A stretch of DNA of 64,000 nt from Cyanobacteria bacterium REEB459 (GCA_018970085.1 JAGWXD010000004.1:62001-126000); one strand, 5' to 3'; numbered from the stretch's first letter, positions 27,753 to 37,134 are shown. A program made the numbers and translations. The notes: generated from the letters alone by a model not told the origin.

Positions 27753-27780
27753 CCCAAATGTTAATGCCCAAATGTTAATG
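27753..27780 (+). repeat. Two perfect tandem copies of a 14-bp unit before accB
   Basis: CCCAAATGTTAATG is repeated twice without a gap (27753-27766 and 27767-27780), 26 bp before the GTG start of accB. A GCCTGGC/GCCAGGC hairpin lies just before it (27722-27748). It may be a chance slippage duplication. Confidence 0.6.
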
Positions 27781-27805
27781 ATGATGGTGGAGTGAGGGTT
27801 GGTTA

Positions 27806-28303
27806 GTGGAATTAACAGCAAGCGAGCTTAAGGATCTAGTCCTTGCCCTGAGTCAGAGCAGTCTGGCGGAGCTTACCTTAAAGAGCTCAACCTTTGAACT
27901 GACCCTGCGTAAGCAAACAGTAGCATCGGTGTTATCTCCTCTGTCGCCAGCAGTTGAGGTGGCCGTTGACCCAGCGGTAGTTGCCCCGGCCCCTCCCCCC
28001 CTGGAGGTTATCCCCCTCACCCCAGCCAGCCCCCCGGTAGCCCCCCCGGGCAAGGGACCCGAGTTGACGCCGATTACCTCCCCTATGGTAGGTACCTTCT
28101 ATCGATCGCCCGCCCCTGACGAGCCGCCCTTTGTAGAAACCGGCGATCGTATCCGCTCAGGCCAAACAGTCTGCATCATTGAGGCGATGAAACTCATGAA
28201 TGAACTAGAAGCCGAGGTGGCTGGGGAAATCGTTGAAATTCTAGTCAACAACGGCGAACCCATTGAATTTGGCCAGACCCTAATGCTGGTGCGCCCCAGC
28301 TAA
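27806..28303 (+). CDS. accB: Acetyl-CoA carboxylase biotin carboxyl carrier protein
   Basis: Carries the biotin group that shuttles CO2 between biotin carboxylase and carboxyltransferase in fatty-acid synthesis. The biotinyl domain is at about 85-165; the attachment site is K129 in EAMKLMNE. The N-terminal region ([19 protein letters not shown]) matches the dimerising part of AccB, joined by a Pro/Ala linker (about 45-85). The start codon is GTG at 27806. The gene follows efp, and pyrF starts 8 bp after its stop. The partner that attaches biotin is BirA at 1658-2491. Confidence 0.95.
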   Translation: MELTASELKDLVLALSQSSLAELTLKSSTFELTLRKQTVASVLSPLSPAVEVAVDPAVVAPAPPPLEVIPLTPASPPVAPPGKGPELTPITSPMVGTFYRSPAPDEPPFVETGDRIRSGQTVCIIEAMKLMNELEAEVAGEIVEILVNNGEPIEFGQTLMLVRPS

Positions 28304-28311
28304 GCACCCTG

Positions 28312-29034
28312 ATGTCGGTAAACCATCGCCTGATTGTTCCCCTGGATGTGGCCTCCCCCGCCGCCGCCCTCGCCCTGGTGGACCAGCTGGCCCAGGTGAG
28401 TTTTTGGAAGGTCGGCCTGGAACTATTTATTCGGTCAGGGCCGCTGGTTATCCAGGAATTAAAGGCCCGCCAAAAGCGCATCTTTCTCGACCTAAAACTG
28501 CACGATATTCCCAACACCATGGCGGGAGCCTGTGCCGCAGCCACCAGCTACGGTGTGGATTTGATTACCCTCCATGCTACCGCCGGGACGGCGGCCCTGG
28601 AGGCAGCCCGATGGGCCGCCCAGGCTAAAGCTGAGCAAGCCCACCTACCCCTACCCGTATTGCTGGGGGTGACCCTGCTTACCAGTATGGCCGCTTCCGA
28701 TCTAGCTGGAGAACTGCAGGTGCCCCTATCCGTGGAGGCATACACCCTGCACCTGACCCACCTGGCCCAGGCCGCGGGTCTGGGGGGAGTGGTTTGTTCT
28801 CCCCAGGAAGTGACGCTGCTGCGCCAGGCCATGCCCCCTAAATTTGTACTGGTTTGTCCGGGGGTACGGCCAGCCTGGGCCCAGGCTAACGACCAGCGCC
28901 GTACCCTAACGCCCCTGGAAGCATTACGGGCGGGAGCCACCTACCTGGTCATAGGTCGGCCCATTCTAACCAGCCCCGATCCCGTCGGTGCCTTTGATCG
29001 CATCTGCGAAGAATGTGCTGAACTTTCTGACTGA
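28312..29034 (+). CDS. pyrF: Orotidine 5'-phosphate decarboxylase
   Basis: Converts OMP to UMP, the last step of de novo pyrimidine synthesis, with no cofactor. A 240-residue TIM-barrel enzyme with LIVPLDVASPAAALAL at the N-terminus, the catalytic Lys-Asp-rich motif FLDLKLHDIPNT, and a phosphate-binding C-terminus ending ATYLVIGRPILTSPDP. It starts 8 bp after accB and ends 12 bp before a secreted-protein gene, so efp/accB/pyrF and the following gene may share one transcript. Confidence 0.95.
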   Translation: MSVNHRLIVPLDVASPAAALALVDQLAQVSFWKVGLELFIRSGPLVIQELKARQKRIFLDLKLHDIPNTMAGACAAATSYGVDLITLHATAGTAALEAARWAAQAKAEQAHLPLPVLLGVTLLTSMAASDLAGELQVPLSVEAYTLHLTHLAQAAGLGGVVCSPQEVTLLRQAMPPKFVLVCPGVRPAWAQANDQRRTLTPLEALRAGATYLVIGRPILTSPDPVGAFDRICEECAELSD

Positions 29035-29046
29035 GGCCCCACCCCT

Positions 29047-29661
29047 ATGACCAGGTTAGTGATTAGCCTTATGTTTAGTCTGGCCTGGCTGGGGTGGGGC
29101 CAGCTGAGCCAGGGGGCAGCCCCACCGCAACCCTTGCCCAGAACCACGCCAACCAGTCAGTGGACAGGTTCTACCCAGGGCTGTCCAGGGGATCTCCAGC
29201 CGTTGACCATGGCCCTTCTACGGGACCTGCCTGGCTATGCCAATCGAGTGGCTAGTCGTAGTTTAGGGGCCCTGGCCAGGGAGGCGGGCCCTGCCGGCAC
29301 GGTGCTGATTGCCGGTAATCCTGAATTCGAGCCCCTGGATCTGGCCCCTCAGTCCCTCAGCCCCGGGTTGGAGCCAGACCCTGATATTCGTCAGGTGTTT
29401 TTTACGACCCTAGAGCATCAGTACCAAAAAGGCCGGGTAGTAGCTTTACAGCAGTACCACTGGTTATTTCTGGTGCAGACATCAGAGGGGTGGCAACTGG
29501 CCCTGCTCTATTCCAGCCTGGGTACCTACTCAGGTAACCCGCTGCCCTCCTCCCCGGCCCGGGAAAGTAGCGATGGGGTGATTGGTCAGGCGATTAAACT
29601 GTGGTTGCGGGATTGTCGGGCCGGGGCGGTGTCTGGGGCCAGTCCCTCCACCAGGGAGTAA
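29047..29661 (+). CDS. Secreted protein of unknown function
   Basis: A 204-residue protein I do not recognise. Residues 1-24 ([15 protein letters not shown]) form a likely signal peptide with cleavage near QGAAP, so it is probably periplasmic. It is cyanobacterial in character: Cys50 lies in the GCPGDLQPL stretch near the mature N-terminus, a second Cys is in the LRDCRAG stretch near the C-terminus, and the pair could form a disulphide. The C-terminal half ([20 protein letters not shown]-like) looks like a small beta-rich fold. It starts 12 bp after pyrF. Its 3' end overlaps the 3' end of cofH on the opposite strand by 76 bp. Confidence 0.68.
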   Translation: MTRLVISLMFSLAWLGWGQLSQGAAPPQPLPRTTPTSQWTGSTQGCPGDLQPLTMALLRDLPGYANRVASRSLGALAREAGPAGTVLIAGNPEFEPLDLAPQSLSPGLEPDPDIRQVFFTTLEHQYQKGRVVALQQYHWLFLVQTSEGWQLALLYSSLGTYSGNPLPSSPARESSDGVIGQAIKLWLRDCRAGAVSGASPSTRE

Positions 29662-30782
29662 AGGGTATGGCGCTGGCGGGCGGGCCGCCCCAGGCTGGCG
29701 ATCGCCTGCGCCAACTCAGCCACCGTCATCGAAGTACCGCCCTGGGCGCCAGCCATGGTAGTAATGTGCTCCTCCATCAGGGTACCGCCCAGGTCATTGC
29801 AGCCCCAGCGCAGGGCTTCTGTGGCTCCCGCCAATCCCAACTTCACCCAACTGGGTTGGTGGTTAACAATCCAATTACCCAGGTAGAGGCGAGCAACGGC
29901 CGTCAGCCGCAGGGCATCGGACAAAACCGGTTGGTCGCGATCGACGCGCCGCCGCAAAGCCAGAGGGGCCTCCTGACCCACAAAGGGCAGGAGAATGAAC
30001 TCACTAACCCCAGCCGGGTAACCGGCCTGGCTGGCGGTTTGCTGTAGGCAACGGAGCTGATCCAAATGGTGAATTTGCTGCTCTGGGGTTTCGATGTGGC
30101 CCGACAGCAGCGTCGTTGTAGTGGCTAAACCCAGGGCATGGGCCAGCCCCACAATCTCCAGCCAGGTGGCGCTGTCAATTTTTTCGGGGCAGAGAATTCG
30201 CCGCAGTCGGTCATCTAGGACCTCGGCTGCCGTACCAGGCAGGGAATCAACCCCTCCATCCCGTAAAGCCAGCAAAACCTGGCGATAGCTCAGCCCATCC
30301 TGACGGGCAATAAATTGCACCTCCTGGGGAGAAAAGGCATGGATATGGAGGTCGGGAAATTGCTGTTTAATGGTCTCCACCAGAGCCAGATAGTAGCGCA
30401 GCGAACTACCGTCGATCTGGGCGGCAGGGTTTAGGCCTCCCTGCATACAGATTTCCGTAGCACCCAGGGCCACCGCCCCAGCCGCTTTTTCTAAAATAGC
30501 CTCAAAATTAAGCCAGTAAGCCCCCGGGGTATCAGCATCCCGGCGAAAGGCGCAAAAGTTGCAATGTTGTTCGCAAATATTGGTGTAGTTAATGTTGCGG
30601 TTAATAACGTAGGTAACGGTCTCCCCCACCTGCCGACGGCGGAGTTCATCGGCGGTGCTACGCAGAGCCTCAAGGGCGGCTGGATGGGAGGACTGGGTGA
30701 GGAGCACCACCCCTTCTTGAGGGGTTAGATCAACTCCCGCCAGGGCCCGGTCTAGAATAGAGTGCAAGGTTGGGTTTACCAT
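29586..30782 (-). CDS. cofH: FO synthase subunit 2, radical SAM (CofH)
   Basis: One of the two radical-SAM subunits making 7,8-didemethyl-8-hydroxy-5-deazariboflavin, which in cyanobacteria serves as antenna of DNA photolyase. The radical SAM Cys motif CxxxCxxC reads CEQHCNFC, followed by [24 protein letters not shown] and [15 protein letters not shown], all family features. The frame can be extended to an ATG at 30818, adding 12 residues ([12 protein letters not shown]); I prefer the ATG at 30782, as homologues begin about ten residues before LHSILDRAL. Its 3' end overlaps a convergent gene for 76 bp. cofG is not in this window. Confidence 0.9.
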   Translation of the reverse strand: MVNPTLHSILDRALAGVDLTPQEGVVLLTQSSHPAALEALRSTADELRRRQVGETVTYVINRNINYTNICEQHCNFCAFRRDADTPGAYWLNFEAILEKAAGAVALGATEICMQGGLNPAAQIDGSSLRYYLALVETIKQQFPDLHIHAFSPQEVQFIARQDGLSYRQVLLALRDGGVDSLPGTAAEVLDDRLRRILCPEKIDSATWLEIVGLAHALGLATTTTLLSGHIETPEQQIHHLDQLRCLQQTASQAGYPAGVSEFILLPFVGQEAPLALRRRVDRDQPVLSDALRLTAVARLYLGNWIVNHQPSWVKLGLAGATEALRWGCNDLGGTLMEEHITTMAGAQGGTSMTVAELAQAIASLGRPARQRHTLYSLVEGLAPDTAPARQSRNHSLIA

Positions 30783-30818
30783 GGTGATTTCACAATAGGG
30801 GCATAGCCTGGGTTGCAT

Positions 30819-31304
30819 TGCAGCGACTGCACCAGAATCGCCTGGTCGCCGATTGCCAAGCCGTTTTGAGGGTTGGTGCTTGAGGCTTTGTCAAGGTCAG
30901 AAAACCATGCCTTTCCAGTTTGGGAAGATAGGCTGTACCATGGGTGCAAGGTAATGTCTACCCTGATTGTATAATTTTCCTCCTAGAAAGCTATCTGCTC
31001 CATGGCAGATTCTGGTTAGCCACTGATTGAATGGTTGTCAAGTTTGGTTTTAGTTGCCACCGCTTCCTACCAGCTCCAGGCTATTGGCCCTGGAGTAAGT
31101 TGGTGATGGCAAGAAGACCTGACCGGCTAGCCCTTCAGCCTTGCCCTGGCGAGGGATTGAGGGCTTTTAGCCAGAGCCCGAATCTTTCTATGTGTCCTTG
31201 TGGCACTGCCTCTGACTACGGCTGGCCCGACCTTCAGCCCTGCCTGTTAAACCCGGCCCGCTTACCCAGGCCGCGCTGCCTCTCCCTTCCCCTCGCTTAC
31301 AATT
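30819..31304. other. Intergenic region upstream of cofH and the RecB-like nuclease gene
   Basis: 486 bases without a convincing gene. A perfect TATAAT (30970-30975) could be a -10 box for the nuclease gene, but no good -35 sits at the usual distance and the leader would be long (over 300 bases). A weak plus-strand frame (31031-31315) has odd composition. The A/T-rich part is limited to 30960-31060; the rest is C-rich. Confidence 0.4.
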
Positions 31305-31412
31305 TTGTTAGTTAACCCCCCTCTACCGCCCCTTAGCCATGGAGAGAGGTGCCCGGAACTCTCCCGGGAAGGTTTGGCCGACCCTGGGCCCTTGACTGGC
31401 TCATCACCAGTG

Positions 31413-32903
31413 GTGTGGTTAACCGATGATTTGCTGTTTCAGTATCAGCGCTGTCGCCGTCGGGCTTTTTTAGATGTCTACGGCGATCGCACTCATCAGG
31501 ATTCCCCCTCTGACTATCTGCTGAAACTACGTCAGGATAGTGTTCACCATCGTCAACGGGTGCTAACCGCCTTCCAACCCTGCCATCAGCCCCAGTTTTC
31601 TGCCGGGGACTGGGCTGCCGGGGCCAGGGCTACCCTGGATCTCATGGCCCAGGGGGTCGAGGTGATTTATCAGGGGGTTTTGGCGGTGGCCTCTGGTCCT
31701 AACCAGGTGCGGCTGATAAGCCAACCCGACCTGTTAATCAAGCAGCCTGGTTGGTCGTGCTGGGGTGACTGGAGCTACGCCCCGATCACTATCAAACTGG
31801 GTAAAAAGCCCAAGCTCGACTACCAGGTGATGGTGGCCTACCCCGCCTACCTGTTATCTCAGTTACAGGGAGTCTGGCCTGCACAAAGCTATCTGGCCCT
31901 GCGCGATGGCAACCTCTACCCAGTTTCAGTAGAGCGATTTACGCTCAAGCTACAGGAGGTTATGGCGCAGTGTTTGCAAGACCTGAAGTCCAAAACCGCT
32001 CCCGAATTATTTATTTCCCATAGTCGTTGCGATCTATGTCATTGGTTTAGCTCCTGCTATCAAGAGGCCCAGGCTAGCAGCCACCTTTCCCTACTGCCAG
32101 GGGTTACCCCAGCCCGCTACGAATTACTTCAGCAACGACAGCTGATTACCTTACCGGCCCTGGCCCTGGCCCAACCCGCCGATTTGGCGATTTTGCCAGG
32201 GTTCGGTGAGTTAGTGGCAGATAAGCTGATTCACCAGGCCCAGTCCTTCCTCCATAATCAGGCTATCCCTCGATCCGATCCGCGATCGCCCCACGGGTTT
32301 CCCCTATGGCCCGAGGATCTACCCACTGGAGAGGTAGAACTCTTCTTTGATATTGAAGCGGCCCCCGATCAGAACCTGATCTATCTGCATGGCGTATTGG
32401 TGGTCAATCGACGTAACGGGTCAGAAAGCTTCCACGCCTTCCTGGCGGAAGATCATCTTCAACAACGCCAGGTTTGGCATGATTTTCTGGACCTGGTGCA
32501 GGCTTACCCCCATGCGCCGATTTACCATTTTTGCCCCTATGAAGCCCAGACCGTTGCCAGGTTAGGTAAGTTGTATAACACTCCGAATCGCCTGATCGAT
32601 AGCCTGTTAGGGCGCTTCTTTGATATCCACCGCTGTGTTACCGATGGGGTTACCCTTCCCATTGAAAGCTACGCCCTCAAGCACATTGCCCGATGGGTTG
32701 GCTTTGACTGGCGAGACGAGGGGGCTAACGGAGCCCAGTCAATCTGCTGGTACAATGCCTGGCGGGAGACCGGCGATCGCGCCTACCTGGAGGCGATTCT
32801 GCGCTACAACGAAGACGACTGCCGGGCTACCTACCAGGTCAAAGATTGGCTAACCAGGTTTGCTGAGCCCTACTGGGATCGGTTCTACCAGGCTATGGGC
32901 TGA
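31413..32903 (+). CDS. TM0106-family nuclease: four-Cys RecB/Cas4-like domain, HhH and RNase H-fold domain
   Basis: A putative DNA/RNA nuclease of about 496 residues; the track frame begins at 31305 (TTG) but homologues begin near MWLTDDLLFQYQRCRRRAF, so the GTG at 31413 is preferred. From that start: N-terminal PD-(D/E)XK-like domain (about 1-225), helix-hairpin-helix-like segment (about 245-285, LAILPGFGELVADKLI), and a C-terminal RNase H-fold exonuclease domain (about 305-495) with FFDIE near its start and NEDDCRATY near its end. Cys14 plus Cys206, Cys209 and Cys215 (RCDLCHWFSSCY) match the spacing of the 4Fe-4S cluster of AddB and Cas4. The (D/E)xK position appears as T-I-K, so the metal site may be altered. 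No recD/recB/cas genes lie nearby. Confidence 0.8.
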   Translation: MWLTDDLLFQYQRCRRRAFLDVYGDRTHQDSPSDYLLKLRQDSVHHRQRVLTAFQPCHQPQFSAGDWAAGARATLDLMAQGVEVIYQGVLAVASGPNQVRLISQPDLLIKQPGWSCWGDWSYAPITIKLGKKPKLDYQVMVAYPAYLLSQLQGVWPAQSYLALRDGNLYPVSVERFTLKLQEVMAQCLQDLKSKTAPELFISHSRCDLCHWFSSCYQEAQASSHLSLLPGVTPARYELLQQRQLITLPALALAQPADLAILPGFGELVADKLIHQAQSFLHNQAIPRSDPRSPHGFPLWPEDLPTGEVELFFDIEAAPDQNLIYLHGVLVVNRRNGSESFHAFLAEDHLQQRQVWHDFLDLVQAYPHAPIYHFCPYEAQTVARLGKLYNTPNRLIDSLLGRFFDIHRCVTDGVTLPIESYALKHIARWVGFDWRDEGANGAQSICWYNAWRETGDRAYLEAILRYNEDDCRATYQVKDWLTRFAEPYWDRFYQAMG

Positions 32904-32907
32904 GGAT

Positions 32908-33372
32908 TTAACCACCGGTGCCCACATGGTCACCCAGAATTTTCGCTAGCCCCGGTACTGCGGCTTCAACGTCATGCTTCACCGATTGGCGCAGCCGACT
33001 GTAGGAAGTTTTCACCAGGGTGTTACGGCTGCCTGCGATTCTGCCATCGGTGACACTCAAGAGTCTATCAGCGGTTTGCCCCCGATTCTCGGTTAGATAA
33101 TCGACGGGATTACCGGTCTGCAATCCTTCTATCCAGAGGGGATCGAGGGCTGCCATCATTTCTGGCAGCAGGCGTTCGATCGCCCCCGATAGATAGGTTG
33201 GACCAATACCCTTGACCACCCCGTAGGTCGTCTTCAAGGCCAGGCCCGATAGCCCCCCTTTAGCTGCTACCTGTTGATCAATCAGGTGTAGACAGTTAAG
33301 CACCAGACTAGCCTGAATACTTTGATCCTCAAGGGCATGGGTCAAAGCCATAGGTGTACTCCCCCCGTACAA
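32908..33372 (-). CDS. Small conserved protein of unknown function
   Basis: A 154-residue, mainly helical protein I cannot assign; the stretch GLSGLALKTTYGVVKGIGP followed by TYLSGAIERLLPEMM is well preserved in appearance and probably marks a conserved family. No signal peptide or membrane span is seen. The start is the ATG at 33372 or, more likely, the one at codon 8 (MALTHALEDQSIQ). It converges with the RecB-like nuclease gene, 4 bp apart, and has the GGDEF-EAL gene upstream on the same strand, about 260 bp away. Confidence 0.6.
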   Translation of the reverse strand: MYGGSTPMALTHALEDQSIQASLVLNCLHLIDQQVAAKGGLSGLALKTTYGVVKGIGPTYLSGAIERLLPEMMAALDPLWIEGLQTGNPVDYLTENRGQTADRLLSVTDGRIAGSRNTLVKTSYSRLRQSVKHDVEAAVPGLAKILGDHVGTGG

Positions 33373-33585
33373 AACATATTAGTATCTATTATTTCCCGAT
33401 TGGGCCGTAGACCTTACACCTCAGCCTGGCCTTTGAAAGGTCTTTATCAAAACATATAGCTTTGGCCAGAAGGCTGGGGCTAAGGTGCATCAATCACAGT
33501 AAAGCCTGGGTCCCTGCTCTGGCTGGCCATAAGGGAGGTACCAGCTTGAGCACAAGCCCTGGAATTGAATAGACTGTCGGAAATA

Positions 33586-33638
33586 CCCTTTCGCCCGTTT
33601 ACCTATGGCTAGGGCGATGGGTAAACGGGTCAAAAGGG
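33586..33638 (-). terminator. Long hairpin at the 3' end of the GGDEF-EAL gene
   Basis: CCCGTTTACC (33594-33603) pairs perfectly with GGTAAACGGG (33620-33629), and the outer CCCTTT/AAAGGG (33586-33591 / 33633-33638) extends the stem across a small internal loop. The loop is 16 bases. It overlaps the last codons of the gene, and on the minus strand it is not followed by a T run, so it is a probable transcript-end structure without the classic tail. Confidence 0.5.
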
Positions 33639-35633
33639 CTTTAACTGCTTCGCCGCAGTCAGCAGTCTTTGTATTTTCTCAGCGGTCCGGTGACCCAAGT
33701 TTTTTTCGGCCTGGGCTTGCTTGGTCATATCACCCAGTAACCCTGGTAAATCAACCTCGGGCTGGGGCCGGGCAAACAGATAGCCCTGCCCCCGACAGCA
33801 GCCTAAATCCATTAGAATTTGCCGCTGTTCCTCCGTTTCTACCCCTTCTGCCGTGACCACCAGTTGGCAGGTCCTGGCCATATCAATCATGGCCCTGCAG
33901 TAAGCTCTGGCATCTCGGCTTTGACCCAGGTTGTTGACAAAGGTGCGGTCTATCTTGATGTTGTGGAAGGGCAGCGATCGCAATAAGGCCAGAGAGGCGT
34001 AGCCTGTACCAAAGTCATCCAGGGCCAGTCGAAAACCTTCTGCTAGCAGTTCGTTGATCACATCTTTGCAAGGACCAGAGGGATCGAGCCACTGGCTTTC
34101 GGTAATTTCTAGACAGATGCGCGACGGAGAAATTTGGTACTCTGCCATTAACATCATCACAGTGGCAAAGAAGTTAGGTCGCATTAACTGCTGTACCGAA
34201 AGATTCACGTTCACCACCAAGTCACTGGTCGCCACCATGGGTTCGCTCAACAGGGTACAAGCTGCCCTTAACATGCGTTTACCGATGTTATCAATTAGGC
34301 CAGTCTCCTCCGCGATAGTAATGCAGGTTTGGGGGCTGACACCGGTCAAAACCCCGGTACTGGGCCGAAACAGCATTTCTACCCCAACTGGCTTACCAGT
34401 CTTCAGGTCTACGATGGGTTGACCATGGGGGTTAATCAGATCTTGACCAACCGCCTTTTCCATTTGCTGGCATAGCTGTATGCGGGTATAGGCCTGGTTC
34501 AGATGGCTGTTATCGACGACGATGGTCCGATTACGACCCAGGCTTTTGGCCAGACCACTGGCCCGATCGGCCTGAATAATTGCTTCCTCCAGATTCCAGT
34601 CCACCGTAGCGCAGTCCACTAAGCCCGCAGAAAAGGTAAGGCGAGCCCTAGCCTGATCGATTTCAATCAGTTCATTTGCGAAGTTTACGGAGAAGCCTTC
34701 TAGCCGTTGCTCCACTTCCTCTAGGGGAGCAGCAATCAGGGCAACGAATTCGTCACCCCCAAAGCGCACCAATAACTCAAAGGGAGCTAACCCTGCTTCC
34801 AGACTGCGACTCACCCGCTGCAGCAACTTATCCCCCAAATTATGACCATAGCTATCGTTAAAGGCTTTGAAATAATCCAGGTCTAAAAAAACCAACATCA
34901 ACGGACTTTGATTATCCCGATGTTGGGTCAACTCTCGCCCGGCCCATTCTTGTAGCTGACGACGATTACCCAGCTTGGTCAGGGCATCTTCCCGGGCCTG
35001 CCGGTGCTGCTCCTCGGTTTGCCGTCGTCGTTCTTCATCGCGGCAATGGCGTTCTGCCGCTAGGGTAGCCAGGTAAGTCAGGTGATCCACCAGTTCCAGG
35101 TCAAGGGTAGTGGGTACTCGCTGGGTACTGTAATACATGCCAAAGACCCCCAATAAATTACCGTCGGTAGGGGAGATTAGGGGCGTAGACCAGGCAGAGT
35201 GTATATTGAAGCTACGGCACAACGGGTGAAAATCTTCCCAGAGGGGATCGGTAAAAACATTCTCGGTGATCACTTGTTGTTTGCGGTAAGCGCAGGTGCC
35301 ACAGCTACCGTGCTTGGGTCCAGGCACCAAGCCATCTACCAGATCCTGAAAGGTTTCGGGTAAACGACCGTAGCCTCCCTGGACTAGACACTGACGATAG
35401 GGATCATAGTATAGAATCGAGGCAAACATATCTGGAACACAGGCCTCGGCAAACTCGGCAATGTGGCGCAGAGTATGCCTGAGGGGTTGACCGGTGGCTA
35501 CCATTTCTAGAATTTTCTGCTGTCCTTCCAAAAGCTGCTCTGGAGACAGGGCTACTGGGGATAGCATACCCTGACCCACTGCTTGCTCGTAACGAATGTC
35601 GGTGCAGGATATTTCCATAGAGATATACTTCAC
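33630..35633 (-). CDS. GAF-GGDEF-EAL cyclic-di-GMP signalling protein
   Basis: A 667-residue protein with an N-terminal GAF domain (about 35-195), a diguanylate cyclase GGDEF domain (about 215-375, motif GGDEF at 292-296) and an EAL phosphodiesterase domain (about 385-640). GGDEF is intact, but the inhibitory-site position five residues upstream reads APFE instead of RxxD, so product feedback is unlikely. In the EAL domain the motif residues after the Glu are EML at 419-421, with ITES, LALDDFGTGYAS, IKIDR and AEGVE all present, so the phosphodiesterase site looks complete. A cofactor-binding Cys of phytochrome type is not obvious in the GAF (HGSCGTCAYR is the common GAF signature). Both enzyme activities are possible. 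Confidence 0.88.
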   Translation of the reverse strand: MKYISMEISCTDIRYEQAVGQGMLSPVALSPEQLLEGQQKILEMVATGQPLRHTLRHIAEFAEACVPDMFASILYYDPYRQCLVQGGYGRLPETFQDLVDGLVPGPKHGSCGTCAYRKQQVITENVFTDPLWEDFHPLCRSFNIHSAWSTPLISPTDGNLLGVFGMYYSTQRVPTTLDLELVDHLTYLATLAAERHCRDEERRRQTEEQHRQAREDALTKLGNRRQLQEWAGRELTQHRDNQSPLMLVFLDLDYFKAFNDSYGHNLGDKLLQRVSRSLEAGLAPFELLVRFGGDEFVALIAAPLEEVEQRLEGFSVNFANELIEIDQARARLTFSAGLVDCATVDWNLEEAIIQADRASGLAKSLGRNRTIVVDNSHLNQAYTRIQLCQQMEKAVGQDLINPHGQPIVDLKTGKPVGVEMLFRPSTGVLTGVSPQTCITIAEETGLIDNIGKRMLRAACTLLSEPMVATSDLVVNVNLSVQQLMRPNFFATVMMLMAEYQISPSRICLEITESQWLDPSGPCKDVINELLAEGFRLALDDFGTGYASLALLRSLPFHNIKIDRTFVNNLGQSRDARAYCRAMIDMARTCQLVVTAEGVETEEQRQILMDLGCCRGQGYLFARPQPEVDLPGLLGDMTKQAQAEKNLGHRTAEKIQRLLTAAKQLKPF

Positions 35634-35839
35634 TTAACGTAGACTTAGGTCAATAATGTCAAAGCAACATCGGCTTGTAAAGCTGGGGAAATTACTGTTT
35701 TTTTTAAGGTATTCTATACGTCATTTGTATTGACATAGGTCACGTAAAGCTATGCCGGTAGATGGCGAGGCGGAGCTAGGGCAGACCTGTCAGCCAGCCT
35801 TCCCTTTCATTCCCAGCTCTGTCCCCAGCGTTTCGGTAG

Positions 35840-37111
35840 CTATCCCTGACCCCGGATCCAATCAATAAACTGGCGTGCGGTTCGCCCCGATCTGCCGTTA
35901 TGGCGTGTGGCCCACTGGAGTGCCTGAGCCGTTAGCTGGTCCCTATCCAGAGTGATGGCAGCTGACTGGGCCAGGTGGTTAACAATGGTGAGATAGGTCT
36001 GCTGGTCTGCTGGTTCAAAGGTGAGGGTAAGGCCAAAGCGATCGCTAAAGGACAGCTTCTCCTGAACGGCATCCCAGGCCTGTACCTCTTCCTGGTCCCT
36101 GGGCTGGGGGCGATCGCCAAAGTATTCTGGCACCAGGTGACGCCGATTAGAGGTGGCGTAGACCACCACATTGTCAGGACGGGCGGTTAGCCCCCCTTCC
36201 AGCACCACCTTTAGGGCCTTAAAGGCGGCATCGTCGGTTTCAAAGGCAAGGTCATCGACAAAAATGATGAACTTCTGGGGCAAGGGCCGGAGGTGGTCCA
36301 TAATCTCAGGCAAGTCCTCCAGTCCGGCTCGGGGCACCTCGATCAGCCGTAGTCCCTGGCGGTAGTACTCATTCACCAAGGCCTTGACCAGGGAGGATTT
36401 ACCCGAGCCGCGGCTACCGTAGAGCAATACATTTAAGGCAGGGTAGCCCCGCAGCAAGGCCAGGGTATTTTGGATTAGATCTTGCCGGGGGCGATCGTAG
36501 GCAGTTAACTGGGCCAGACGAATTGGATCGGGATGGGGAATACCCTCCAGGGCCTGGGCCTGCCACCGCAGAGCCCGATACTGGCCAAAAACCCCCACCC
36601 CCTGCTGACGGTAGTGGTGAGCTAGGCTAGATAAACCGTCTACCCAAGCTAAATCGGGGGCAAATTCAAAGGGCAGAGGAGTGGGACTAGCTCCCACCCA
36701 GGCAACGGGAGGGGCTGGCAAGTCGGCTATCTCCTGCACCCAGGTGCTTACCTCCCCACCATCGAGGTCATGGAGATACTGCAAATTCACCAGATCGGAG
36801 CATACCGCCTGCACTAGGGCCGGTGGCAACTGTTCTAGGGATCGGGTTTGGACCTGGCGCGTAAAGGGATTATCTGCATAGATCAAGCGTCGAACCACAT
36901 GGCTAGACCAGGTTTCCTCGGCCCAGGCTAGGGCCTGAAACCAGTGGCCGTAGGCTTGCAGGCAGGTAGTTGCCCTGGCCTGGAGAAGAGCCTCCAGTAG
37001 GGCTCGGAACCCTTCTCCCACCGGGTCGCCAAACATATTCCCGTAGATCAGCAGGGCATCAAGGGCCTGCCGATAGGATTGGATTTTAGTCAGGGCGGGA
37101 GACAGAGACAT
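35840..37111 (-). CDS. DUF815-family AAA+ ATPase
   Basis: A protein of about 423 residues whose C-terminal part is the DUF815 P-loop ATPase domain: Walker A YGSRGSGKSSLVKAL, Walker B-like FIIFVDDLAFE, and sensor segment VVYATSNRRHLVPEYF, ending with GRSGRTARQFIDW. The N-terminal half (about 170 residues) is helical and has no recognised domain. The ATG at 37111 is chosen over a TTG 18 bp upstream in the same frame. The function of DUF815 proteins is not known; they may act as chaperones or remodellers. It follows a DUF2993 gene closely (stop about 24 bp before this start), so the two form a likely operon. Confidence 0.82.
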   Translation of the reverse strand: MSLSPALTKIQSYRQALDALLIYGNMFGDPVGEGFRALLEALLQARATTCLQAYGHWFQALAWAEETWSSHVVRRLIYADNPFTRQVQTRSLEQLPPALVQAVCSDLVNLQYLHDLDGGEVSTWVQEIADLPAPPVAWVGASPTPLPFEFAPDLAWVDGLSSLAHHYRQQGVGVFGQYRALRWQAQALEGIPHPDPIRLAQLTAYDRPRQDLIQNTLALLRGYPALNVLLYGSRGSGKSSLVKALVNEYYRQGLRLIEVPRAGLEDLPEIMDHLRPLPQKFIIFVDDLAFETDDAAFKALKVVLEGGLTARPDNVVVYATSNRRHLVPEYFGDRPQPRDQEEVQAWDAVQEKLSFSDRFGLTLTFEPADQQTYLTIVNHLAQSAAITLDRDQLTAQALQWATRHNGRSGRTARQFIDWIRGQG

Positions 37112-37134
37112 AGACAGACGAAATCGCAAACGCC

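Noticed and set aside
31031-31315. Small frame with CPCGTASDYG, resembling a SEC-C motif
   Set aside because: The remaining motif residues are missing, and the composition (many Pro, Leu and Arg) is not protein-like.
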